From Clostridiales bacterium UBA1742 (GTDB taxonomy: Bacteria > Bacillota > Clostridia > TANB77 > CAG-508), in the NCBI GenBank assembly GCA_002314935.1, contig DCHW01000064.1, positions 26,370 to 90,369 of the forward strand: a stretch of DNA of 64,000 nt, in the 5' to 3' direction. Numbering within the stretch: position 1 is the first letter of the stretch; each line of letters begins with the position of its first letter. This document shows positions 1 through 9,415 of the stretch, piece after piece. Position numbers and translations under genes: made by a program. Below the pieces are notes generated by a model that saw only the letters and a program-made list of their open reading frames with translations, did no database searches and was not told the DNA's origin.

Positions 1-111
1 GTGGAGGAGGAACTTGAAAAACTTAAAATATTTGAAAATATTGAAAAAGAAAATGACATTACAAATGATATAGAAATTGAATTTGATAATGAGAAAGAGG
101 CAGGTGATTAA
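1..111 (+). CDS. 3' end of an unknown acidic ICE protein
   Basis: Open from the first base to TAA at 109-111, giving 36 residues dominated by Glu, Asp and Lys. It ends inside the ribosome binding site of the next gene. The N-terminus lies outside the window and the fragment is too short to place in a family. Confidence 0.5.
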   Translation: MEEELEKLKIFENIEKENDITNDIEIEFDNEKEAGD

Positions 112-526
112 TATAAAACAGAAAGGTTATTTTGGCATTGATGTAAACAATGTATATTATGAAGGTTATAGTGATCCTTCTTTTAGATGGAATGGTTGGG
201 CTTGTCCTTATTTTGAAAAGAATGTTGCAGATTATATTGCAATAAGAGTTTCAGTAGATGACAATTATTCTTTATATTATGATAAAGAAAAAGACATGTA
301 TGTATTATTAGAATATGAAAATGGAGAATTAGTAGAAACTGATTATTTTGAGAAAAGAATAATAAATACACCAGAAGGAATAAAAGAAGTATATCCAATA
401 GGAGCAGGAAATTGGATATGGGACGATTATTCTTTAGAACAAGTAAAAGAATTTGAAGATAGTATTATTATTACAAATGATGAATTAGAAAAGATAAAAG
501 AAGAATCAATTGAAATGGACTATTAA
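104..526 (+). CDS. hypothetical ICE protein
   Basis: About 137-140 residues, acidic, with a C-terminus rich in Glu, Asp and Ile. I see no signal peptide or membrane segment and recognise no domain. It sits 15 bp before virD4 in the conjugation operon. The start is ambiguous: GTG at 104 lies inside the Shine-Dalgarno-like AGGTGAT, so initiation may be at ATA 113, the same pattern seen before the genes at 4281, 17053 and 19139. TTG 77 and ATG 89 are in frame but have worse ribosome binding sites. Confidence 0.6.
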   Translation: MINIKQKGYFGIDVNNVYYEGYSDPSFRWNGWACPYFEKNVADYIAIRVSVDDNYSLYYDKEKDMYVLLEYENGELVETDYFEKRIINTPEGIKEVYPIGAGNWIWDDYSLEQVKEFEDSIIITNDELEKIKEESIEMDY

Positions 527-541
527 AGTAGGTGATGATTA

Positions 542-2508
542 ATGTTAGTTAAAAGAAACACAAAATCATCATTTTTTATTATAATTTTATTTTTAATAAT
601 AGTATTTTACTATATGTTAAGAGTTACAACAATGGTTTCAATGAATAATGGTAATTGGGATTTAGAATATTTTACAATAGCATTAAATGAAATATATAAA
701 GTAGGCACTCCACTAGATTTGTCAATGAATAACATTATGACATCTTTTGGAGTGTCTTTTTTTGTTTTAATGGTTTATGAAACATATAAAATGCAAAATA
801 AGAAAAATATTCAAGAAAATACGTATGGTTCTGCTGAATGGAGAAGTCCAAAAGATATAAAAAGTAAAAAAGATAAAGAATTTGAAAACAATATGATATT
901 AACTGAAACGGAACAAGTATCTAAAAATATGGGTATAAGTAAGATGAATAGACATGTTGTTTTAATTGGACGACCGGGAACAGGAAAGTCAAGATATTAT
1001 TTCAAACCTAATATATTAAATGCAAATGGAACAATAATTGTAACAGATCCTAAACGGAGAGTTACTTCGTGATTGTGGTTATTCTTTAAAACAAAAGGGA
1101 TATACAATAAAAGTATTAAATTTAGATGATAAAAGAGCTTCAAATCATTATAATCCACTTATGTATATAAAAGAAATAGAAAATGAAAATGATTTATCTC
1201 AATTTGAAATACAAGAAGATGATGTTATGACATTAATTAATACATTAATTGCAAATACAAAAGTAGAAAGTATTGATAACACATCAGGAGATCCTTTTTG
1301 GATTAAAGCAGAAATGATATATCTTCAAGCATTATTTTATTATGTTATAAAACATTATGATAAGGTACATAGAAACTTTACAAATGTATTAAGACTTATA
1401 AGATTAAGTATGCCAAATGCAAAAGGTGTATCAGAGCTTGATGAGTTATTTAAGGAATGGGAAAAAGAAGAACCAGATGCAATTGGAGTAAAACAATATA
1501 AGCATTTTAAAGTTGCTTCAAATACACCTAAAATGATGAGTACAATTATTATGACAGCAACAGCAAGAATAGCAGTATTTAATATTAAGCAAATGTATGA
1601 AATGACAGATGATGATGATATGGAACTTGAAAGAATAGGTATGCCAATTGATGATAATTCAAAGTTATTACAAGAGATAAATTCAAATAGGACACAAAAA
1701 ATAGGTAATGGTAAAGTTGCATATTTTATAATTACAAAACCTAGTGATTCAACATATAACTTTTTAGCAAGTATATTCTATACGCAAGTATTTGCCATGA
1801 TAGATGAAAATGCAAAAAGGTGTGGAGGAAGTTTAGCAACACCACTTGAGATTTATATGGACGAGTGGGCTCAACTACGGAGAAATACCTAGATTTGTTG
1901 AAGAACTTGCATATTTAAGAGGTTTAAATGTAGGAATAACAATAGGACTTCAATCATTAAGTCAATTAAAAAAGAAATATAAAGAAAGTTGGGAATCAGT
2001 ATTAGATTGCTGTGATACAACTTTATTTTTAGGTAGTAATTCAAAAGAAACATTAGAGTATATTGTAACTTTATTAGGAAAGAAAACATGGTATAAAAAA
2101 TCAACAGGAAGAACATTCTCAAAGCAGGGTTCTTCAAATACTAATTGGGATGTTGTAGGTCGTGAACTTGCAACAATTGATGAACTTTCAAAAATGCCTT
2201 ATGGAAGTTGTGTTTTGTTTATATCAACAATAGGAGCTTTTTATTCAAAACTATATAACTTAACTGAACATCCTAATTATAATAATTTATTTGAACCTAG
2301 AAATCCAGATAAGAATAAATTATATAATCATAAAAATGAATTGGAATATAAGAAAAATTCAAAATATAAATTATTATTCGATTCAGGATTATCATTTGCA
2401 AGAGTAATAGAAAATAGTTTGAAAATTGAAAATGTTGATTCAGAAGAATTAAAGAAATTATTAAAAAGCGAAATTATACAAATTGATGATTTTAAAGTAA
2501 AAAAATAA
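542..2508 (+). CDS. virD4: VirD4-type conjugative coupling ATPase, two CGGA +1 shifts
   Basis: Coupling protein (TraG/TraD family) that feeds the relaxase-DNA complex to the secretion channel at the membrane. Two N-terminal membrane segments (about residues 10-28 and 58-76) are followed by Walker A GRPGTGKS near residue 143, a DPKGEL motif, a DEWAQLGEIP Walker B and a C-terminal RecA-like fold. The frame breaks twice. At 1055 a C precedes GGA in DPKG, and at 1878 a C precedes GGA in the GEIP motif. Without skipping the C the protein stops within five codons each time. Skipping both C's gives about 654 aa, a normal family length, with every motif intact. A TTG-to-TAA reading in the zero frame would lack the ATPase core. 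Confidence 0.93.
1055..1058 (+). other. CGGA +1 shift site 1 (virD4, DPKG motif)
   Basis: The in-frame CGG at 1055-1057 is followed by A. Skipping C1055 gives GGA (Gly) in the conserved DPKGEL motif of VirD4 and restores a long reading frame. The zero frame stops at 1072. Confidence 0.9.
1878..1881 (+). other. CGGA +1 shift site 2 (virD4, Walker B region)
   Basis: Skipping C1878 turns CGG-AGA into GGA-GAA, giving the conserved GEIPRF stretch that follows the Walker B Asp-Glu. The zero frame stops at 1892. Confidence 0.9.
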
Positions 2509-2525
2509 AAATGGAGGTTTAAAGT

Positions 2526-2852
2526 ATGTTAAAAAAATTAAAAGAAAGTAAAAAGATTAAAAAATTAAAGGAAAAAATAACAATTCTTACAGGAGCTATA
2601 ACAGGCTCTTTTTTAGTGCTAACCACAAATGTAATGGCAGCATCAAATACAGGATCTATCGATTCATTTATAAATTTTGCATGCGATTGGCTTGTGAAAA
2701 TTGGTGGAGTAATTGCTTTAGTAGGTGGTGTAATGTTTGCATTAGGTTGGCAAAGAGAGGACGCAGAAGGAAAATCAAGAGGCTTAATGACTCTTATGGC
2801 AGGATTTATGCTAGTTGCAATTGCACAGTCTAAAAATTTATTTGGATTATAA
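2526..2852 (+). CDS. VirB2/TrbC-like small membrane protein
   Basis: 108 aa. The N-terminus is strongly basic (LKKLKESKKIKKLKEK). It is followed by a hydrophobic signal-like segment ending in VMAAS, a plausible cleavage site, and then two further hydrophobic segments (about residues 58-75 and 85-100). This is the layout of VirB2/TrbC pilin-like subunits, and the position between virD4 and a VirB6-like gene fits. The family call rests on topology and context rather than motifs. Confidence 0.7.
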   Translation: MLKKLKESKKIKKLKEKITILTGAITGSFLVLTTNVMAASNTGSIDSFINFACDWLVKIGGVIALVGGVMFALGWQREDAEGKSRGLMTLMAGFMLVAIAQSKNLFGL

Positions 2853-2871
2853 AAAAGGAGGGATTCAATAA

Positions 2872-3699
2872 TTGGATGGAATTATAAAACTTCTTTATAG
2901 TTTCAAATTTTCAGTTTTTGGTATTCAAATAGATAGTGGTAACTTAATAGGAACAGTACAAAAATTAACTAATTTTTCAAGTGTTAAGTCAATTAATATT
3001 TGGTCTATTGGAAAGACAGTAAATGATTGTATTGTTCCAATTGGATTAAGTTTATTGATTCTATTTTTTATGATTAATTTAATTAAAAAATCAATGGAAG
3101 TAGAAAGAATTAGTTGGGAAAGAATTGTAATGAGCTTTGTATCATTCTTTTTATTAAAGTATTTTATACAAAATGGATATACATTTCTTTCTTCAATTAT
3201 GAATGTTGTTAATGATATTTTTGTGAGTGTAGCAAGTAGTATTAGTAATGGAAATACACATATAGATATTGCACAAACATTGGTGGATGCTGTTCCAAAA
3301 GGATTTATAGATAGTATTCTTACTTATGGATTATATCTAATATTGTTTATTCCATTCATGACTACAATAGTACAAATATTAACTCAAATATTTTTAAGAG
3401 TAGTAAAACTAATACTATGTTTTGCATTTGCACCAATACCAATAGCATTGGCAGCTGATGATGAAGGAAGAGGAAAAGCAGTTCAATATTTCTTATTTGC
3501 AGCAAGTGTTGGTTTAGAGGCAGTAATTATTTATATTGCAACAAATATTTATGCAATTGGATTGGCAGGATTAAGTGGAACGGTTGGATCTACTGGAGCA
3601 ATATCAACTATTGTTGCAATGCTATTTTTAAATGGAATGTATTTAGCAATTGTTCAATATGGTGGGCAATTTGCAGAAAAATTAGTAGGAGGTCATTAG
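2872..3699 (+). CDS. VirB6/TrbL-like polytopic conjugation channel protein
   Basis: 275 aa, TTG start behind AAAAGGAGGG. At least five hydrophobic helices span residues 50-270, with an amphipathic N-terminus. A conserved-looking PIPIALAADDEGRGKAVQYF loop near residues 188-207 is characteristic of this protein in Firmicutes elements. It probably forms part of the inner channel of the mating apparatus. It lies between the VirB2-like and PrgI genes. Confidence 0.8.
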   Translation: MDGIIKLLYSFKFSVFGIQIDSGNLIGTVQKLTNFSSVKSINIWSIGKTVNDCIVPIGLSLLILFFMINLIKKSMEVERISWERIVMSFVSFFLLKYFIQNGYTFLSSIMNVVNDIFVSVASSISNGNTHIDIAQTLVDAVPKGFIDSILTYGLYLILFIPFMTTIVQILTQIFLRVVKLILCFAFAPIPIALAADDEGRGKAVQYFLFAASVGLEAVIIYIATNIYAIGLAGLSGTVGSTGAISTIVAMLFLNGMYLAIVQYGGQFAEKLVGGH

Positions 3700-3702
3700 T
3701 TT

Positions 3703-4284
3703 ATGGATGAAATAGAAATAACAGTTTTTGATGAAATAACAGATTATAAAGAAAAAATATATTTCTTTAATTTTAGACAATGGATATTTGCTATTTTAAT
3801 TGCTGTACTTGTAATACCTACGTATATTCTTTTAAAAGATAAAATAGGCGAAGAACCTACAAGTTATATAGTTATTGCAATTGCAGGTATATTAGGATTT
3901 GTTGGATTTGTAAAAATACATGAGTTACCAGCAGAGAGAATACTTCCATATTGGTTTAGACATTATTTTTTATTTGCTAAACCAATACATTATATAAGTG
4001 ATAAAGAATATGAATTTAATCATAGTAAAGAAGGTAAGAAGTTATTAAATGAAAAGAAAAAAGCTGAAATTAAAGAGATGAAAAAGAAAAAAATGTTAGA
4101 AAAAGCAAAGAAAAAATATGAAAGTAAGCAAAATAAGAAAAATGCTAAGAAGCAAAAAGAAGATAGTGATTTTGAGAAATTTCAAGCAGTTATGAAAGAT
4201 GATTTGTCAGAAAAATTATCTAATTTAACAAAAGAAGAACAAGAATTATTATTAAAGATATTTAATAAAAATGAAGGGAAGTGA
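3703..4284 (+). CDS. prgI: PrgI/VirB3-like conjugation protein
   Basis: 193 aa. The N-terminus (F-DEITDYKEKIYFFNFRQW) and two membrane helices (about residues 27-45 and 55-70) followed by a P-E-ILPYWFRHY motif are typical of PrgI proteins, which associate with VirB4 at the membrane. The C-terminal 80 residues are a highly charged Lys/Glu coiled coil. The stop codon overlaps the next gene's ribosome binding site. Confidence 0.85.
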   Translation: MDEIEITVFDEITDYKEKIYFFNFRQWIFAILIAVLVIPTYILLKDKIGEEPTSYIVIAIAGILGFVGFVKIHELPAERILPYWFRHYFLFAKPIHYISDKEYEFNHSKEGKKLLNEKKKAEIKEMKKKKMLEKAKKKYESKQNKKNAKKQKEDSDFEKFQAVMKDDLSEKLSNLTKEEQELLLKIFNKNEGK

Positions 4285-4562
4285 TAAATATAGAATTAAT
4301 TGAATGGGAAAGAACTTTATTAAATTATTACTTATTAAAGTTTAATTGTAAATGGGTGCGAGTTTTTGATAACAAGCACCCTTTTTTAGATACAAGAGTT
4401 GATTTATATACGATTTATAAAAGAAAGATAAAATGTCAGCCAGTTTGTGGGCAACACACGTTTTCTAATATGTTTGAAAAGTTAGAAGAAGGCAAGTGGT
4501 ACTTTATACCAGATTTATTAAAGGAAGGAGAAATGCTTATTGAAGAAAAAAGAGAAGAATAA
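4281..4562 (+). CDS. hypothetical ICE protein between prgI and virB4
   Basis: About 90 aa, soluble, with two Cys-containing segments (KFNCKW; KCQPVCGQH) that might bind a metal, although this is not a recognised finger. It overlaps prgI upstream and virB4 downstream, so it is translationally coupled within the secretion operon. GTG 4281 sits inside the GGAAGTGAT ribosome binding site, so the real start may be ATA at 4290. No family recognised. Confidence 0.65.
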   Translation: MINIELIEWERTLLNYYLLKFNCKWVRVFDNKHPFLDTRVDLYTIYKRKIKCQPVCGQHTFSNMFEKLEEGKWYFIPDLLKEGEMLIEEKREE

Positions 4563-6697
4563 AGAAAAGAAAACAACTTTTATAAACAATTGGTTAGTTA
4601 ATAAAACTAAATCATTTAAAATTGCAAAACCTAGAACAACACCACAAATAATAAGAATGTTTTTTAAGGATTATGATATTAAAAATTCAATTATACAATT
4701 AGATGATAATCATTTTTCAGTATGTTTTGAATATCAAGATATTTCTTTTTCAAAAGCAAATTATGAAACACAAGAAAATATCTTTTTAAAATGGGTAGCA
4801 TATTTACATTCATTTAATTATAACGATCATATTCAAGTAGTATGTGCAGGAAAGCCAGAAAAAACAAATGATTATAAACAAAGATATATTTATGATACAA
4901 ATAATTTTAACGAAAATGAAACTAAAATTGCAAATGAATTTAATAATCTAATTGAAACAACATTAGGAGATAAAGAAGAAATTTTATGCGAAACTAGACA
5001 AGTTGTAATAACAGTTATAGCAGAAAATATGAAGGATGCACAAGATATATTTATGCAATATCAATTAAGAACAGAAGAAAAGTTTAAGGAGCTAAAATCT
5101 AAAATTAGACGAGTAACAATAAAAGAAAGATTGGCAAGTATTTATAATGTTTTTCACAATGAATTAATGGATATTGATGATATTTTTGAATATGCAAAAG
5201 AAAATGATTTATCAATTTATGATGTTTTAGCAACAAAGGAAGATGTTTATTTAAGAGAAAAAAACTATATAAATATTGGAAATAAAAAATATATAAGGGT
5301 TATGTATGTAAGTAGATTTCCAAAATCTATAACACCTAGATTTTATAATAGAATAACAACATTAGAAAATTATAATATCATAACAACTTTAAATATAACA
5401 CCAGAAGATCCAGCAGAATTTATTAAAAAAACAAATAAAGCAATTAGTGGAATGAAAACTGAGAGACTTTCAAAGATAAAAAGAGCACTAAAAAATAATT
5501 ATAGTTATGAAGTCGTAAAAGATGAAAAACTAGAAGATAAGTTAGACAATGCTCTAGGTTTAAGAGAAGCACTTTTAAAGAAAAAACAAAAAGTATTTAC
5601 TAATAATATTTTAATTTGTATTCAAGCTGAAAGTCTACAAGAATTAAATGAAGCAACTAAAAATATAAAAAGTATTGCAAGTGAATATTCAATTAATGTG
5701 CAAAATATAGATTGGCAACAATTAGAAGGTTTGCAAAATTGTATGGCATTAGGTTGGAATACACTTCAATTTAGAAGGTCTTTAACATCAGAGGCAACAG
5801 CAACAAATGTGCCATTCAATACAAAAGATATAATGCATCCATATTCAATATATCATGGAATAAATTTAGTATCTAAAAATCCAGTATTTTGCGACAGAAA
5901 GAAATTATTAAATGGTAATGGTTGTGTATTAGCAACAAGTGGTGCAGGAAAATCTTTCTCAATAAAAATAATAATAGAACAAGTAATGCTTCGCTATCCA
6001 CAAGATGAAATTATTGTTTTGGATCCACAACGGAGAATATGATCCACTTATTCAAGCATTTAATGGACAAACATTAAATATAAGTACATCAACAGATACA
6101 TATATCAATCCGTTCGATTCATCACTTCAATATGAAAAAGATAATGAGGACGCATTAAATAATAAGATAGAATTTGTATTAGCATTTATAGAATCATTAG
6201 TTTCAAGTAAAGGTGGTGCAGGTCTAACAGGAGAACAAATAACAATAGTAGATAGATGTGCAAAAACAATTTATGAAGAATATCAAATGAGTAATTACAA
6301 AAAGGAATTAGAGCCAGATTTTTATAAGTTTTATGAAGAATTATTAAAACAGCCAGAAGAAGAATCAAAAAATCTAGCATTAGTTCTTGAAAGATATGTA
6401 ATAGGTGGAATGGATATATTTGCAAAAGATACAAACATAGAAATAAAGAATAAATTTATATCATTTAATATAGCAGAATTGCCTAGAAGTATTCAAACAA
6501 CAGGGTATTTAGTTATACTAGAGCATGTTATGGATAGATTAAGAAGAAATAAGAATTTGGGTAAACACACATGGATATTTATTGATGAATTTCATATTTT
6601 ACTTGCAAATCAATTTTCATCAGATTATATTGCAAAATTATATAAAACAGGAAGAAAAGAAAATGCAATACCAACAATAATTACACAAAATATTGCA
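4540..6697 (+). CDS. virB4: VirB4-type secretion ATPase, 5' exon, one CGGA shift
   Basis: The ATPase that powers substrate transfer and pilus biogenesis. TTG start, preceded by AAGGAAGGAG inside the upstream gene. The N-terminal half is the VirB4/CagE domain. Walker A (ATSGAGKSFS) is near residues 466-475, followed by LDPQ-G-EYDPL, where C6031 precedes GGA. Skipping it joins the two parts. Walker B is FIDEFHILL. Codons continue to ITQNIA, where a group II intron begins at 6698. The spliced mRNA plus the shift would encode about 807 aa, a normal VirB4 length. Confidence 0.92.
6031..6034 (+). other. CGGA +1 shift site 3 (virB4, DPQG motif)
   Basis: The zero frame reads CGG-AGA-ATA and stops at 6042. 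Skipping C6031 gives GGA-GAA-TAT, which is Gly-Glu-Tyr in the conserved LDPQGEY motif that follows the VirB4 Walker A segment. Confidence 0.9.
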
Positions 6698-7228
6698 GTG
6701 CGCCCAGATAGGGCATTGTGTAGAGTAGCCTAAGGTACTACCACTCAAGATAGTGAGTGAATTAATCCACCTTACCGACTTTGCGGAAACGCAATACGGG
6801 AACATAGCACGGTGGAAAAGGGATTAGTTGCAATAGACTTTAATGCACGACTGTATCCCAATAATAAGAAGATATGAGGATAAGATTGGGTTTATCGAAT
6901 GCAAGGTTCGAGTTCCTGTTTTTTGTAGGTATAGGTATAAGTCTTGAAACCTATGTCATAGTTCTATTTTGTTATCTTCGATGACAAAATAACTATCAAT
7001 CAAACTATGAAACAAGCGTGAGAACACGATTTTAAAGAACTGAAAGCATATCCGACAATCTTCAAACCTAGACACAATGTTAACTGGGGATTGCCTAAGT
7101 TGAAATTTCATTTCAATATGGCAACGGAGTTCCCATAATAGTTTGAGAGAGTTAATAACTCTTACGTGGCGAAGGGGAACAGTTAATAATAATCTAAAAT
7201 ATAAAATGAAAGGGAGGAGAAGCCTCAA

Positions 7229-9022
7229 ATGAAACCAACATCGATGATTTTAGAGCGTATTGCTAAAAGTTCGACAGAACACAAAGACGGCGTATTCACA
7301 AGATTATATAGATATCTATTGCGTGAAGATATCTATTTTGCCGCATATCAAAAATTATACGCAAACAAAGGAGCAACAACAAAAGGAATTGACAATGATA
7401 CTGCTGATGGGTTTAGTTCAAAATATGTGAATGATTTAATCCAAGAACTAAAAAATGGAACTTATCAAGCGAATCCAGTAAGAAGAGTTTATATTGAAAA
7501 GAAAAATGGTAAATTAAGACCTTTAGGCATTCCGTCATTCAAAGATAAATTATTACAAGAAGTAGTTAGAATGATATTAGAGGCAATATATGAGCCAGTC
7601 TTTGATAAAAACTCACACGGATTTAGACCAAACAAAAGTTGTCATACAGCAATGAAGCAAATTTCTTCTGAATTTACAGGAGTAATTTGGTTTATAGAGG
7701 GAGATATTAAAGGGTGTTTTGACAACATTGACCACCAAATATTAATTAATATCATTGCAAAGAAAATTAAAGACAGTAAATTCTTAAACATAATAAGGCA
7801 ATTTCTAAAAGCAGGATATATTGAAAATTGGAAATATAATGCAACTCATAGTGGCACACCTCAAGGTGGAATTTGTTCGCCAATACTTGCTAATATTTAT
7901 CTTAATGAACTTGATAATAAATTTCGTGAAATACAAGGTAAATTTAATAAAGCAAGAACTATAGAAGAAATAAAAACACTTGAATACCGTACAATTGATA
8001 ATGAAATGAAAAGAGTTTCATATTGGATTAATCATACAGAAAATGAACAAGAAAGAAATAACCTAATTAAAAAGTATAAAGCATTGCAACAAGAAATTCA
8101 TAAAGTACCTTGTCATACTAAAAATAATAAAAAGTTTACCTTTGTTAGATATGCAGATGACTGGTTAGCGGGAGTTTGCGGAACAAAAGAAGAATGCGTA
8201 ATGTTAAAAGCTGAAATTGCAAAATTTTTAACAGAAGAACTAAAACTTACATTAAGCGAAGAAAAAACATTAATAACACATAGTTCTCAAAAAGTTAGAT
8301 TCCTTGGCTATAATATAAATGTAAGAAGAAGTAAGGAAGTTAAAGGTTTTAAAATGAAAAACGGCAAATATAGAAAATCACGAACATTACATTATAAAGT
8401 GGCGTTAACAATACCGCATAAGGAAAAGATTGAAAAGTTCTTATTCTCAAAAGGTGTGATAATGCAAAAAGCAAATGGAGAAATTAAACCTATCCATAGA
8501 ACTGTATTGTTGAACTTATCAGACAAGGAAATACTAGAACAATATAATGCAGAAATGAGAGGGATTTTAAATTATTATAGACTAGCAGTTGATTATCATA
8601 CACTAAATTATTTTTGTTATTTAATGGAATATAGTTGTTTAAAAACAATAGCTAACAAGCATAAATCTTCAATAAGAAAAATAATCAGAGAATATAAGGA
8701 TAAAAATACTTGGTCAATACCTTATGAAACTAAAACAGGAATAAAAAGAATAAGACCGGTGAAAATCGCAGATTGTAAAAAAGGTGTTGTTAATGACGTA
8801 ATTTATAAAAGAACTAATTTTAGTTTTAAATCTACAATAAGACAAAGATTAAACGCTAGAACTTGTGAACTATGCGGACAAACAGGTAATGAACTTTACG
8901 AAGTTCATACTATAAAGAACCTAAATGAATTGGGTAATTTAAATTGGGAAAAAGCTATGAAGAAAATGAAAAGAAAAACAATTATAGTTTGTAAAGAATG
9001 TCATAATATAATTCATAGTTAA
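7229..9022 (+). CDS. ltrA: group II intron reverse transcriptase/maturase with HNH endonuclease
   Basis: 597 aa. The RT domain (about residues 60-370) shows RPLGIPSFKDK, GDIKGCFDNIDH, GTPQGGICSP and the catalytic FVRYADD. Maturase domain X follows (about 400-500, with I-P-tetrad SNYYRLA-like ILNYYRLAVDY). A C-terminal HNH-type nuclease with two Cys pairs (CELCG, CKEC) ends in IIHS. The ATG is preceded by GGGAGGAG. It helps the intron splice and copies it into new DNA targets. It is full length and apparently intact, with no CGGA in frame. Confidence 0.95.
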   Translation: MKPTSMILERIAKSSTEHKDGVFTRLYRYLLREDIYFAAYQKLYANKGATTKGIDNDTADGFSSKYVNDLIQELKNGTYQANPVRRVYIEKKNGKLRPLGIPSFKDKLLQEVVRMILEAIYEPVFDKNSHGFRPNKSCHTAMKQISSEFTGVIWFIEGDIKGCFDNIDHQILINIIAKKIKDSKFLNIIRQFLKAGYIENWKYNATHSGTPQGGICSPILANIYLNELDNKFREIQGKFNKARTIEEIKTLEYRTIDNEMKRVSYWINHTENEQERNNLIKKYKALQQEIHKVPCHTKNNKKFTFVRYADDWLAGVCGTKEECVMLKAEIAKFLTEELKLTLSEEKTLITHSSQKVRFLGYNINVRRSKEVKGFKMKNGKYRKSRTLHYKVALTIPHKEKIEKFLFSKGVIMQKANGEIKPIHRTVLLNLSDKEILEQYNAEMRGILNYYRLAVDYHTLNYFCYLMEYSCLKTIANKHKSSIRKIIREYKDKNTWSIPYETKTGIKRIRPVKIADCKKGVVNDVIYKRTNFSFKSTIRQRLNARTCELCGQTGNELYEVHTIKNLNELGNLNWEKAMKKMKRKTIIVCKECHNIIHS

Positions 9023-9047
9023 AGCAATACGTGTTAATTATTAATAG

Positions 9048-9082
9048 AAAGCCGAATACTTCGAGAGAAGTACGTTCGGTTT
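9048..9082 (+). ncRNA. group II intron domain V hairpin
   Basis: AAGCCGAATACTTCGAGAG followed by AAGTACGTTCGGTTT folds into the 34-nt domain V stem with the catalytic AGC triad and a GAGA tetraloop. It sits about 65 nt before the intron 3' end, the normal spacing. Confidence 0.85.
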
Positions 9083-9145
9083 GGAGGGAGGGAGTAGAAA
9101 ACTTGTCAATAATTGTATTGATAAAGCGTCTTTTCCCTACCCTAC

Positions 9146-9412
9146 GATGTATTGAAAAATGAAGATGGTTGTAAGATACTTTCAAATTCAGAGTTTGCAA
9201 TGATATTAAAACAAAAACCTTTAGATTTACCACCAATTTGTAAGATATTTGATATTAGTAATGAAGAAGCAAATTATGTTATAGATTCTCCAGCAGGTCA
9301 AGGAATTATTGTTTATGGAGAAGATAAAGTTGCATTTAGAAATCAAGTATCAAAAGAATCATATATTTACGAATTAAATCAAACATCTAATTTTCAAGTG
9401 AATAGGAGCTAG
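9146..9412 (+). CDS. virB4: VirB4 ATPase, 3' exon
   Basis: Continues virB4 after the intron, from GAT at 9146 (Asp of IADVLKNEDG). It encodes the last 88 residues, including the conserved LSNSEF stretch and a C-terminal glycine-rich segment. Read alone it could start at TTG 9152, but there is no ribosome binding site and the phase fits the spliced exon. It ends 3 bp before the next gene. Confidence 0.9.
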   Translation, partial: DVLKNEDGCKILSNSEFAMILKQKPLDLPPICKIFDISNEEANYVIDSPAGQGIIVYGEDKVAFRNQVSKESYIYELNQTSNFQVNRS

Positions 9413-9415
9413 TAT

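Larger units (their letters stand above)
6698..9145 (+). mobile_element. group II intron inserted in virB4
   Basis: The 5' end GTGCGCCCAGATAGGG matches the bacterial group II intron consensus (GUGYG). The 3' part has a recognisable domain V hairpin (9048-9082) and ends CCCTAC at 9145. It contains a reverse transcriptase/maturase gene (7229-9022). Removing 6698-9145 joins ATT-GCA to GAT-GTA exactly in phase and restores the VirB4 sequence ITQNIADVLKN, so both ends are fixed by the protein. It is inserted in the sense orientation, as needed for splicing. Its base composition is visibly less AT-biased than the flanking virB4. Confidence 0.95.

Noticed and set aside
9152..9412. Independent small gene after the intron
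   Set aside because: Reads exactly in phase with the 5' exon and completes VirB4. No ribosome binding site.
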